A DNA stretch of 5,302 bases from Chloroflexota bacterium (lineage in GTDB: Bacteria; Chloroflexota; Dehalococcoidia; SZUA-161). Positions 1-5,302 of the stretch are shown one piece after another. The stretch lies in NCBI GenBank assembly GCA_030668425.1, contig DAOUTY010000133.1:1-5302 (forward strand), in the 5' to 3' direction. The notes below the pieces were generated by a model that was not told the origin of the DNA, made no database searches, and saw only the letters and a list, made by a program, of their open reading frames with translations. Position 1 is the first letter of the stretch. Every line of letters begins with the position of its first letter. The translations under genes were made by a program, and so were the position numbers.

Positions 1-642
1 CAGCGGCGTACGCTTGCCCTCAGCATCCTGGTAGTACTCCGTAAACACCAGGTTCCAGAGTTCAACGAAGCGCCCGCAATCGCAGGCCGGTGAACAATCA
101 GGCCCGCAGCCGTACTCCTCACCGAAATCGTAGTGGATCTCGCTGCAAGGCCCGCAGGGCCCGGTCTCTCCCGCAGGCCCCCAGAAATTGTGCTCTTCAC
201 CAAATCGCAATATGCGTTCCGCCTTCACACCCACGTCCCGCCAGTGCTGGAAGGACTCGTCATCGTCAAGGTAGATGGCGATCCAGAGCTTATCCTCGGG
301 TAGTTTGAGCCAATCAATGACGAACTCCCAGGCCCAGGCGATGGCCTCCTTCTTGAAGTAATCTCCGATGCTGAAATTGCCCAGCATCTCGAAGAAGGTG
401 AGATGCTTGAGATTGCCCACCGATTCTATGTCGCTGGTTCGGAAGCATTTCTGACAAGATGCCAGCCTCGGCGAGGGGGGAACCGCCTCTCCCGTAAAAT
501 AGGGCTTGAACTGGACCATGCCGGCGCTGGTCAGAAGGAGGGTGGGGTCACCCACAGGTATGAGCGAGGAGCCGGGAACGATCTTGTGTCCCTTTTGTTG
601 AAAAAAAAGGAGGAACTTCTCCCTGAGTTCATCGCCAGTCAT
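1..642 (-). CDS. alaS: Alanyl-tRNA synthetase, N-terminal part (runs off left edge)
   Basis: Class II aminoacyl-tRNA synthetase that charges tRNA-Ala with alanine in the cytoplasm. I translated the minus strand by hand: 214 codons are open from ATG at 642-640 to the window edge with no stop. The protein opens MTGDELREKFLLFF. It shows motif 1 around residues 10-50 (SLIPVGDPTLLLTSAGMVQF), motif 2 with CFRTSDIESVG at 66-76 and R68 as the expected ATP-contacting arginine, then HLTFFEMLGNFSIGDYF at 80-96. The conserved GPCGPCSEIHYD is at 161-172. A Cys-rich insert follows (C179, C183, C187, C189) before the WNLVF block at 196-200. Full AlaS proteins are about 850-900 residues, so the editing and C-Ala domains lie outside the window. 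The start is supported by family alignment and by a GGAG five bases upstream. The gene is divergent from the GT20 gene. No frameshift was seen, and the identification is secure. Confidence 0.97.
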   Translation of the reverse strand, partial: MTGDELREKFLLFFQQKGHKIVPGSSLIPVGDPTLLLTSAGMVQFKPYFTGEAVPPSPRLASCQKCFRTSDIESVGNLKHLTFFEMLGNFSIGDYFKKEAIAWAWEFVIDWLKLPEDKLWIAIYLDDDESFQHWRDVGVKAERILRFGEEHNFWGPAGETGPCGPCSEIHYDFGEEYGCGPDCSPACDCGRFVELWNLVFTEYYQDAEGKRTPL

Positions 643-647
643 GCTCA

Positions 648-651
648 CTCC
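648..651 (-). promoter_or_regulatory. Ribosome binding site of alaS
   Basis: On the minus strand GGAG is followed by TGAGC and then the ATG, a five-base gap. This fixes the alaS start at 642 and agrees with the usual N-terminus of the family. Confidence 0.7.
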
Positions 652-675
652 GAAGACTCTACTTTACATTTTGCG

Positions 676-704
676 ATTTTAGACCAACTACAGGTGCATG
701 TCAA
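676..704 (-). promoter_or_regulatory. Probable sigma70-type promoter of alaS
   Basis: Read on the minus strand there is a perfect TTGACA -35 (699-704), a 17-base spacer and TAAAAT as -10 (676-681, five of six consensus bases). Transcription would begin near 669, giving a 5' leader of roughly 26 bases. That is too short for a T-box or other riboswitch, so alaS is probably not controlled by tRNA-sensing attenuation here. Confidence 0.7.
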
Positions 705-729
705 TTTGAACAGCCTGAGACACGTTCGG

Positions 730-759
730 TTGACAACTTAAGGGGGGTTATGCTAAATT
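730..759 (+). promoter_or_regulatory. Probable promoter of the GT20 gene
   Basis: There is a perfect TTGACA -35 at 730-735. The best-placed -10 candidates are TAAATT at 754-759 (spacer 18, four of six bases) or CTAAAT at 753-758 (spacer 17). Either would put the transcription start at about 765-766, on the ATG itself. TATGCT at 749-754 resembles a -10 but its spacer is only 13. The -35 box is convincing and the -10 box is weak. The -35 boxes of the two divergent promoters are 25 bp apart, so a regulator bound between them could affect both genes. Confidence 0.45.
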
Positions 760-782
760 TCAGCCATGCAATCCCCCTCTAA
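750..782 (+). CDS. Possible 10-codon leader peptide overlapping the GT20 start
   Basis: ATG at 750 opens a short reading frame, MLNFSHAIPL, ending at TAA 780-782. It overlaps the first codons of the GT20 gene in another frame. TAAGG at 739-743 sits six bases upstream as a possible Shine-Dalgarno, inside an AAGGGGGG run. Nothing else supports it. It matters only because the GT20 ATG lacks a ribosome binding site of its own and could be reached by translational coupling. If transcription starts at 765-766 this frame would not be transcribed. Confidence 0.12.
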   Translation: MLNFSHAIPL

Positions 783-2310
783 TCATAATCAAGTCAGTAG
801 CCACCTCATTGAGCTGTGCCAGGAGCTGCTGGCTGAACGGCGGCTCATCCTGATCAGCAATCGAGGCCCTGTTGATTATCGTGTCGGCAAAGACGGAACA
901 CTGCAGCTGAATCGAGGCAGTGGCGGGGTTGTAACCGCTCTCAGTGCCATCAGCAAATATGTAGAGCTTACCTGGATCGCGAGCGCTATGGGGGAGGGTG
1001 ACCGCCGTGTCGCTGCCGAGCAGGAAGAACGCTTCCAGGTCCAGCTCCCGGGGCAAAGGCTGTATCTCCGATTCGTTACCAATCCCAGAAACGTTTACCA
1101 CAAGTATTACAACCTGATCTGCAATCCCCTGCTCTGGTTCCTCCAGCACTACATGTGGAATTCACCCTACACCCCCAACATCGATTCCAAGGTCTACGAT
1201 GCCTGGGAGAACGGATACGCTGCGGTTAACCGCAGTTTCGCTGAAGCTGCTATCGCCGAAGCAGCCAATGACAAAACGCCGCCCTTCATAATGATCCACG
1301 ACTACCAGCTCTACCTCGTCGGTGGCTATATCCGTCACCAGATGCCCCAGGCAATCCTACAGCATTTCATTCACATCCCCTGGCCCGCCGCCAACTACTG
1401 GCACCTTTTCCCGGAGATGATACGCAAGGCGATCCTGGAAAGCCTCTGTGCGGTCGACATCGTGGGGCTGCAAACCAAACGCGATGTGCACCATTTTCTG
1501 CACAGTTGCGAGCTATTCCTCAGTGGTGCCAAGGTCAATTACGAGAGCCACACCGTGACCCTGGGAGGACATCAAACCAGGGTGGCTTCTTATCCCGTAT
1601 CCGTGGACGTCGCTTCGCTGCAGCGACACGCGCACTCGCCCAGGGTTCAGAACTATGAAGAAAAGCTGCGCCCCCACCTGGGAGCACAGACCATTGTGAG
1701 AGTCGACCGTACCGAGCCCAGCAAGAACATCGTCCGCGGCCTGAAAGCCTTCGACACCCTACTGGAGCGCTATCCCGAGTTCACGAACAAGGTCAAGCTA
1801 CTATGCTTCTTGGTACCCTCCCGATCCGGGATAAAACAGTATCAAAGATACACCCAGGACATATTCGACCTGGTGGAAGCAATCAACACCAAGTATGGAA
1901 ACGAGGGATGGCAGCCGATAAAGGTGTTCTTTGAGAACAACTATACTCAGGCGATAGCGGGCATGCGTCTCTGCGACGTGCTCCTGGTGAACCCCGTGAT
2001 CGATGGCATGAACCTGGTGGCCAAGGAAGGGCCTATCGTCAGTGCCAATCACAGTGTCCTGATCTTATCAGAGTCCGCTGGTGCCCACGAGCAACTGGGA
2101 GAGTACGTTGTATCAGTTGCACCGGCAGACATAGAGGGAACCATTAGGGCGCTTCATGAAGCATTGACGATGGACCCGGCAGAGAGGAAAAGAAGGGCTG
2201 AGGCACTGAAGAGAACGATCGAAGAGGAAGATATCACGAGGTGGCTTTTCCACCAATTCCATGACATCAGGCAGTTGGCCTGTCAACTACCTCTGCTACT
2301 ACCTGTTTGA
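766..2310 (+). CDS. otsA: GT20 glycosyltransferase, trehalose-6-phosphate synthase (OtsA-like)
   Basis: Predicted to transfer glucose from a nucleotide sugar to glucose-6-phosphate, giving trehalose-6-phosphate; cytoplasmic GT-B enzyme. The 514 residues contain SNRGPV (31-36, R33 matching the phosphate-binding Arg of E. coli OtsA), RGSGG loop (50-54), HKYYN and W124, HDYQL (178-182, D179), HIPWP (203-207, H203), R315 and K320 in DRTEPSKN, R353 in VPSRSG, and DGMNLVAKE (413-421). Spacings D179-H203 (24) and R315-R353 (38) match E. coli OtsA as I recall it, which argues for an intact enzyme. Unlike OtsA, the LDYSKG motif is replaced by TEPSKN, and the Trp of the WSGE segment appears to be Ser73. 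The EPSKN style recalls pseudo-glycosyltransferases such as VldE, so donor and acceptor are not certain. An in-frame TAA at 754-756 rules out an ATG further upstream. No Shine-Dalgarno is adjacent. The adjacent otsB supports a trehalose role. Confidence 0.85.
   Translation: MQSPSNHNQVSSHLIELCQELLAERRLILISNRGPVDYRVGKDGTLQLNRGSGGVVTALSAISKYVELTWIASAMGEGDRRVAAEQEERFQVQLPGQRLYLRFVTNPRNVYHKYYNLICNPLLWFLQHYMWNSPYTPNIDSKVYDAWENGYAAVNRSFAEAAIAEAANDKTPPFIMIHDYQLYLVGGYIRHQMPQAILQHFIHIPWPAANYWHLFPEMIRKAILESLCAVDIVGLQTKRDVHHFLHSCELFLSGAKVNYESHTVTLGGHQTRVASYPVSVDVASLQRHAHSPRVQNYEEKLRPHLGAQTIVRVDRTEPSKNIVRGLKAFDTLLERYPEFTNKVKLLCFLVPSRSGIKQYQRYTQDIFDLVEAINTKYGNEGWQPIKVFFENNYTQAIAGMRLCDVLLVNPVIDGMNLVAKEGPIVSANHSVLILSESAGAHEQLGEYVVSVAPADIEGTIRALHEALTMDPAERKRRAEALKRTIEEEDITRWLFHQFHDIRQLACQLPLLLPV
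2240..2254. other. Short GC hairpin near the converging gene ends
   Basis: GGTGG and CCACC form a perfect five-base-pair stem with a five-base loop. It lies inside the end of the GT20 gene and just past the otsB stop on the minus strand. Neither strand shows a U-tract after it, so it is not a standard intrinsic terminator. It might protect the 3' end of the otsB message or pause polymerase, but such a short stem is expected by chance. Confidence 0.15.
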
Positions 2311-3076
2311 GAAACCGCTCCACATCAGTCACCCCATTGAGGATGAAATCCGCTTCCTTCGCAACCTGAGATGGTGTTTCCTCCCCGATGACACCTATTG
2401 CCAGCCCTTTGAAAGGAGGCTCCTTCTTGTGAAGAGCGACGAAGGTGTCAACATCGGTGAGGTCATCGCCCAGGCAAATTGCCCCACTCAGGCGGTGCTC
2501 CTCTATCAAGGAACACACGGCAGTCCCTTTGCTCACTTCCAGCGGTGGTCTGAGCTCGACCACCAGCTTCCCCAGGCTGATTCTTAGATCAGCATCTTTA
2601 GCCAACCCTTCCACCGCCAAGAGAACGGCCCGTAACGCAGCTTCATGATCCAGGCAGCGACGGTAGTGGATGGAGGCGGTAGGGCCCTTGTTCTCAACAA
2701 TAATTCCGTCGATTGAGACAAGTTTGTCAAATTTGTCGAGCACCTCCGTAATCTTCGTGGGATAGTCTTCGACCCCGGGCACAAGCCCAACCTTCCCACC
2801 AGCCCACTTCTCATACCCGTGATTGCCGATGTAGACCATCTCATCGATGCCCACCATCCTCCTTGCCTCAACAGCGGTTCTCCCCGAGACCGCCGCTACT
2901 ACCGCCAGATGCTTAGCCAACGTGACCAGGCTATCCCTGCAGACCGGAGAGACACGGGCCTCAGCGGGAGATGGCGCAATCTCAGCGATAGTGCCATCGA
3001 CATCGGCGAAAAGGCCAAAGGGTCGAAGTGCCAGAAGGTCCTTTACCACATCGAAATGGTCGAAGAGATAGGGCAT
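2267..3076 (-). CDS. otsB: Trehalose-6-phosphate phosphatase (HAD superfamily)
   Basis: Removes phosphate from trehalose-6-phosphate to give trehalose, using Mg2+ and an aspartyl-phosphate intermediate, in the cytoplasm. The 269-residue protein carries all HAD landmarks: DVDGTI at 25-30 (D25 nucleophile, D27 acid/base), SGR at 64-66, GNHGYEKW at 84-91 in the cap-proximal part, VSKGTAV at 181-187 with K183, and GDDLTD at 203-208 binding the metal. Length and motif order fit OtsB. A longer reading frame opens at 3181, but it would overlap the comM end, and its first 35 residues resemble no family member. The ATG at 3076 is preceded by GAGGG and begins 31 bp after the comM stop, so I chose it. 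It probably shares a transcript with comM. Its 3' end overlaps the convergent GT20 gene by 44 bp. Confidence 0.95.
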   Translation of the reverse strand: MPYLFDHFDVVKDLLALRPFGLFADVDGTIAEIAPSPAEARVSPVCRDSLVTLAKHLAVVAAVSGRTAVEARRMVGIDEMVYIGNHGYEKWAGGKVGLVPGVEDYPTKITEVLDKFDKLVSIDGIIVENKGPTASIHYRRCLDHEAALRAVLLAVEGLAKDADLRISLGKLVVELRPPLEVSKGTAVCSLIEEHRLSGAICLGDDLTDVDTFVALHKKEPPFKGLAIGVIGEETPSQVAKEADFILNGVTDVERFLKQVVAEVVDRPTA

Positions 3077-3081
3077 GTCTT

Positions 3082-3086
3082 CCCTC
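3082..3086 (-). promoter_or_regulatory. Ribosome binding site of otsB
   Basis: GAGGG on the minus strand lies five bases before the ATG at 3076. It decides the start in favour of 3076 over the upstream in-frame ATG at 3181. It sits in the 31-bp gap after comM, which supports independent translation initiation within one transcript. Confidence 0.7.
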
Positions 3087-3107
3087 AACTTTAAGGATGA
3101 GGCAGGG

Positions 3108-4631
3108 TTATCTCTGGTCCCTGGGCCGATATTGCAATGCCTCGGCGAGATGGCTAGCGGCGATGGTCTCGGCACTGGCAAGGTCAGCGATAGTGCGAGC
3201 CAGCTTCAGGATACGGTGGAATGCGCGTGCCGATAGATGCAGTTGATTCATTGCCGCCTGCAGCAGACTCTGCGCCGAGGGCTCCACCTGGCAGAACTCG
3301 CGCACCTCAAGGGGAGTCATGTCGGAATTGCAAACAAACGTGGTCCCCTCAAGACGTTGCTTTTGAATCGAGCTCGCCTGATTAACTCGCTGCCTCACCA
3401 TCTCCGAGCTCTCACCCATCCGGTCATCAGCGAGTTTCTCATAGTCGACATGTGGAACTTCAACGAAGATATCGATGCGGTCAAGCAATGGCCCGCTTAT
3501 GCGCTTCTGATATCGCGAGACCATCATCGAGGAACAGGTGCATTCCTTAACCGGATCGCCGAAAAACCCGCACGGACAGGGATTCATAGCTGCTACGAGC
3601 ATGAAGTTGGAGGGAAAGGTTACACTGCCTTGTGCACGGCTGATTGTCACCACCTTGTCCTCCAACGGCTGCCGCAGAACCTCGAGGTCAGCGTGCCCGA
3701 ATTCGGGAAGCTCATCAAGAAAAAGAACACCCCGATGGCTGAGGCTTATCTCACCGGGCCTTGGCCAGCGTCCGCCGCCCACGAGACCGGCATGCGATAT
3801 AGTATAGTGCGGCGCCCGAAACGGGCGCTGCCTGATGAGCGGCGTATCTTGAGGAAGGAGCCCGCTCACGCTATAGATCTTGGTTACCTCCAAGGCCTCT
3901 TCGATACCCATCTGAGGCAGGATAGAAGGCAGTGCCCGCGCAAGCAGTGTCTTGCCGCTTCCCGGCGGCCCGCTCATGATCACGTTATGCCCCCCGGCTG
4001 CAGCCACCTCCAATGCTCGCTTCACGTGCTCCTGTCCTTTAATGAGAGCGAGATCAGTGGTCGGCCACGGTGCTTTACCCACATCATCCACGATCTCCTC
4101 CGCGATATGGTTGGGAATAATCGCTTCGCCACGGAGATGGCCAACCAGTTCGGACAGGGAGGATACAGGAATAATGTCAACGCCCTGCACCAGGGAAGCC
4201 TCTCTGGCATCGGCGGCGGGAACGAAAACCGTGGTGATTCCTCTCTTCTTGGCCAGATCGACCATAGAGATGATGCCCTGAGTATGCCGCAGGCCACCAT
4301 CAAGCGAGAGCTCGCCCAGGAAAAGCATCTGAACGGTATCAGCCCAGACCTGCTCCGAACTCAGCAGTATGCCAACCGCAATAGGGAGGTCATAGGCAGG
4401 GCCAGCCTTCTTGAGGTCGGCGGGAGCAAGGTTCACCGTTACCCGCCTCGTGGGGAACTGGCATCCGGAGTTCTTGATGGCGGCGCGAACCCTTTCCCTG
4501 GCCTCCTGCACCGCAGTATCGGGCAACCCAACGATGGTCATCGAGGGTAGACCACTCGAGATATAAACCTCGACCTCAACCTCCTGAGCCTCAAGGCCCA
4601 CTACCGCAGCAGTCTTTACCTTCGCTAACAT
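3108..4631 (-). CDS. comM: ComM/YifB family Mg-chelatase-like AAA+ ATPase
   Basis: Hexameric ATP-driven helicase of the YifB/ComM family. In naturally transformable bacteria it promotes branch migration during integration of incoming DNA. Its role in non-competent species is unclear. The 507-residue protein has an N-terminal Lon-protease-like ChlI domain (about 1-165, starting MLAKVKTAAVVGLEA), an AAA+ core (about 195-395) with Walker A GPPGSGKT at 221-228, Walker B VLFLDE at 302-307, sensor-1 MNPCPCG at 349-355 and DRID at 384-387 carrying the likely arginine finger, then a C-terminal MgChel_C helical domain (about 405-500). C352, C354, C364 and C366 form the CPC...CxC pattern typical of the family. 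The frame is open to a TTG at 4694. The ATG at 4631 matches the family N-terminus and the roughly 506-residue length of E. coli YifB, and lies below the promoter; the extra residues would encode the -35 and -10 boxes. The ribosome binding site is weak (GAAGG at 4645-4649, 13 bases away). otsB follows. Confidence 0.95.
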   Translation of the reverse strand: MLAKVKTAAVVGLEAQEVEVEVYISSGLPSMTIVGLPDTAVQEARERVRAAIKNSGCQFPTRRVTVNLAPADLKKAGPAYDLPIAVGILLSSEQVWADTVQMLFLGELSLDGGLRHTQGIISMVDLAKKRGITTVFVPAADAREASLVQGVDIIPVSSLSELVGHLRGEAIIPNHIAEEIVDDVGKAPWPTTDLALIKGQEHVKRALEVAAAGGHNVIMSGPPGSGKTLLARALPSILPQMGIEEALEVTKIYSVSGLLPQDTPLIRQRPFRAPHYTISHAGLVGGGRWPRPGEISLSHRGVLFLDELPEFGHADLEVLRQPLEDKVVTISRAQGSVTFPSNFMLVAAMNPCPCGFFGDPVKECTCSSMMVSRYQKRISGPLLDRIDIFVEVPHVDYEKLADDRMGESSEMVRQRVNQASSIQKQRLEGTTFVCNSDMTPLEVREFCQVEPSAQSLLQAAMNQLHLSARAFHRILKLARTIADLASAETIAASHLAEALQYRPRDQR

Positions 4632-4665
4632 ACCCAGAGCTATACCTTCAGCGTATTCGCGCCCC

Positions 4666-4694
4666 ATTATAGCAGTCAGAATAGGCTGGTACAA
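4666..4694 (-). promoter_or_regulatory. Probable sigma70-type promoter of comM-otsB
   Basis: On the minus strand TTGTAC (4689-4694) is followed by a 17-base spacer and a perfect TATAAT (4666-4671). The start site would be near 4659, giving a leader of about 28 bases before the comM ATG at 4631. No promoter is visible in the 31 bp before otsB, so this probably drives both genes. A perfect 8-bp palindrome, TCTCGAGA at 4698-4705, lies four bases upstream of the -35 box and could be an operator, though an 8-mer palindrome is not rare. Confidence 0.65.
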
Positions 4695-4860
4695 ACCTCT
4701 CGAGAATCCGTGAGTTCAGCCCACGTGAAATGCTACGCGAAATGGGCACCGTCAGCAGATGGTCTCTATACAGATTCTCACTCTACGGCACTTTTATGTT
4801 ATTATTAGGTTTCGGGCATCATCTTCAGGGATTGTCCTACACCTAACAAAAACAACAGTT

Positions 4861-5013
4861 ACCGTCTGGGAAACGACCATTAGCAATACCGGTGCTGTCA
4901 AGGTAGAAGCCAGACTGCGAAGCAAAACCCGAGTAAAAACAGGTCGGAAAGGTTACCAGCGGACCTTTGGCAAACTGATTATCTGAATATTTCGATTACC
5001 ACCTTCAGACGGT
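4861..5013 (+). promoter_or_regulatory. Candidate structured RNA leader of the PAS gene
   Basis: Nested complementary segments could fold the untranslated region. ACCGTCTG (4861-4868) pairs perfectly with CAGACGGT (5006-5013), just before the AGGAGG. CGACC (4874-4878) pairs with GGTCG (4942-4946). AAAGGT (4948-4953) pairs with ACCTTT (4963-4968). A competing hairpin, GTCTGG (4864-4869) with CCAGAC (4910-4915), would free the closing strand. CCTAAC (4842-4847) can also pair with GTTAGG (5012-5017), covering half of the ribosome binding site, or TTAGGT (4805-4810) with ACCTAA (4841-4846) instead. About one perfect 8-base inverted repeat is expected by chance in a region of this size, so this is a suggestion only. 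No known riboswitch class was recognised. Confidence 0.2.
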
Positions 5014-5014
5014 T

Positions 5015-5020
5015 AGGAGG
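5015..5020 (+). promoter_or_regulatory. Consensus ribosome binding site of the PAS gene
   Basis: AGGAGG is a full anti-16S match, six bases before the ATG at 5027. It is the strongest ribosome binding site in the window and fixes the start against the next in-frame ATG at 5042. Confidence 0.9.
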
Positions 5021-5026
5021 CGAAAC

Positions 5027-5302
5027 ATGGTGAAAAGAAGTATGACGCTAAGGGGAAGTCAAGAGGCATTTAAAACAATTGTCGATACTTCTCTTGAAGG
5101 TATATACCAGGTAGATAATTCCGGTAAGTTTATATTCGTTAACGAGTCTTTTGCCAGCCTGTTCGGGTACAGGCGAGAAGAACTCCCAGGCAAACACTTC
5201 GCTGATATATTGAGCGCGGAAACCCTCCCCAAAGTGGAGAAAATGGTGCAAGAGGTTCTCGCTGGCAAGAATGTGCGTGACGAGGTCACTGTCAAACACA
5301 AG
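5027..5302 (+). CDS. PAS-domain signalling protein, N-terminal part (runs off right edge)
   Basis: Translated by hand, the frame is open for 92 codons from ATG 5027 to the window edge. After a short basic N-terminus (MVKRSMTLRG) comes a typical PAS fold from about residue 13: FKTIVDTSLEGIYQVD, the turn NSGKFIFVNESFASLFGY at 31-48, then REELPGKHFADIL at 50-62 and a helix KVEKMVQEVLAGK before the strand DEVTVKHK. This is the sensor-type PAS/PAS_4 pattern found in histidine kinases, GGDEF/EAL proteins and transcriptional regulators. No signal peptide or membrane segment is seen before the domain, so the protein probably begins in the cytoplasm. The output domain is beyond the window, so the enzyme class cannot be named. 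The gene is divergent from comM and starts a new transcription unit. Confidence 0.9.
   Translation, partial: MVKRSMTLRGSQEAFKTIVDTSLEGIYQVDNSGKFIFVNESFASLFGYRREELPGKHFADILSAETLPKVEKMVQEVLAGKNVRDEVTVKHK

Larger units (their letters stand above)
4632..5026. other. Intergenic region between comM and the PAS gene, no convincing gene
   Basis: This is the only long non-coding stretch. The left end is the comM promoter and leader. The rest faces the PAS gene. A 75-codon frame at 4759-4986 on the plus strand has no ribosome binding site and a composition unlike a typical protein, so I do not call it. TATTAT (4800-4805) and TATACA (4767-4772) resemble -10 boxes but have no matching -35, so I cannot place the promoter of the PAS gene. 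No tRNA T-loop, CRISPR repeat, T-box or recognisable riboswitch consensus (I compared from memory with c-di-GMP-I, cobalamin, TPP and others) was found. Inverted repeats in the right half are described separately. Confidence 0.6.

Noticed and set aside
403..741. 112-codon open frame on the plus strand
   Set aside because: It is antisense to the start of alaS and its promoter, with a composition typical of a shadow frame.
643..765. T-box or other amino-acid riboswitch upstream of alaS
   Set aside because: The inferred leader is only about 26 bases and no T-box consensus is present.
760..1149. 129-codon open frame on the minus strand
   Set aside because: It is antisense to the N-terminal catalytic region of the GT20 enzyme and shows no family motif.
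2272..2288. AGTTG/CAACT hairpin as a bidirectional terminator between the converging genes
   Set aside because: The stem is only five base pairs, inside coding sequence of both genes, with no U-tract on either strand.
3077..3181. Longer N-terminus for otsB starting at 3181
   Set aside because: It would overlap the comM end and add 35 residues that do not look like OtsB. The GAGGG before 3076 explains the real start.
3237..4550. 437-codon open frame on the plus strand
   Set aside because: It lies entirely antisense to comM, whose protein is clearly conserved. The translation has no recognisable domain and a His/Arg-rich composition typical of a shadow frame.
4759..4986. 75-codon open frame between comM and the PAS gene
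   Set aside because: It has no ribosome binding site and no recognisable motif. A frame this short in AT-mixed intergenic DNA is unremarkable.
4966..4990. TTGGCA plus TGAATATT as a sigma70 promoter, or TGGCA as a sigma54 promoter, for the PAS gene
   Set aside because: No -10 box lies 16-18 bases from TTGGCA, and the GC expected ten bases after the GG of a sigma54 site is absent.

Overview
The window is ordinary-looking bacterial chromosome of moderate to slightly high GC, with sigma70-type promoter hexamers and a classical AGGAGG ribosome binding site. It holds two partial genes at the edges and three complete genes between them. Base and codon use look uniform. I see no insertion sequence, tRNA, rRNA, CRISPR array or phage gene. 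The sequence style, especially a Cys-rich insertion in alanyl-tRNA synthetase and a GT20 enzyme with an 'EPSKN' motif, makes me think of Chloroflexota or a similar deep-branching bacterial phylum. That is a memory-based impression, not a demonstrated assignment.

Layout, left to right. (1) On the minus strand at 1-642 is the first 214 codons of alaS, alanyl-tRNA synthetase. It runs off the left edge and is preceded by a near-consensus promoter. (2) On the plus strand at 766-2310, divergent from alaS, is a GT20 glycosyltransferase of the trehalose-6-phosphate synthase (OtsA) type. It has a good -35 box but no Shine-Dalgarno next to its start codon, so it may be read from a leaderless mRNA. (3) On the minus strand at 2267-3076 is otsB, a HAD-family trehalose-6-phosphate phosphatase. 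It converges on the GT20 gene, and the two coding regions overlap by 44 bp. (4) On the minus strand at 3108-4631 is comM/yifB, the Mg-chelatase-like AAA+ helicase. It starts below a promoter with a perfect TATAAT box and probably forms an operon with otsB. (5) About 395 bp without a convincing gene (4632-5026) holds the comM promoter and a possible structured leader. (6) On the plus strand from 5027 to the right edge is the start of a soluble PAS-domain protein, probably a sensor or signalling enzyme.

Together the GT20 enzyme and OtsB would form the two-step OtsAB route: UDP-glucose plus glucose-6-phosphate to trehalose-6-phosphate, then to trehalose, a compatible solute and stress protectant. 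They are not co-transcribed. They face each other from separate promoters, and the phosphatase appears to travel with the DNA-processing helicase gene. The most useful points for follow-up are the non-canonical acceptor and nucleotide-sugar motifs of the GT20 enzyme, the tail-to-tail overlap, the possible leaderless start, and the candidate RNA fold in front of the PAS gene. I found no clear sign of a wholly new multi-gene system.
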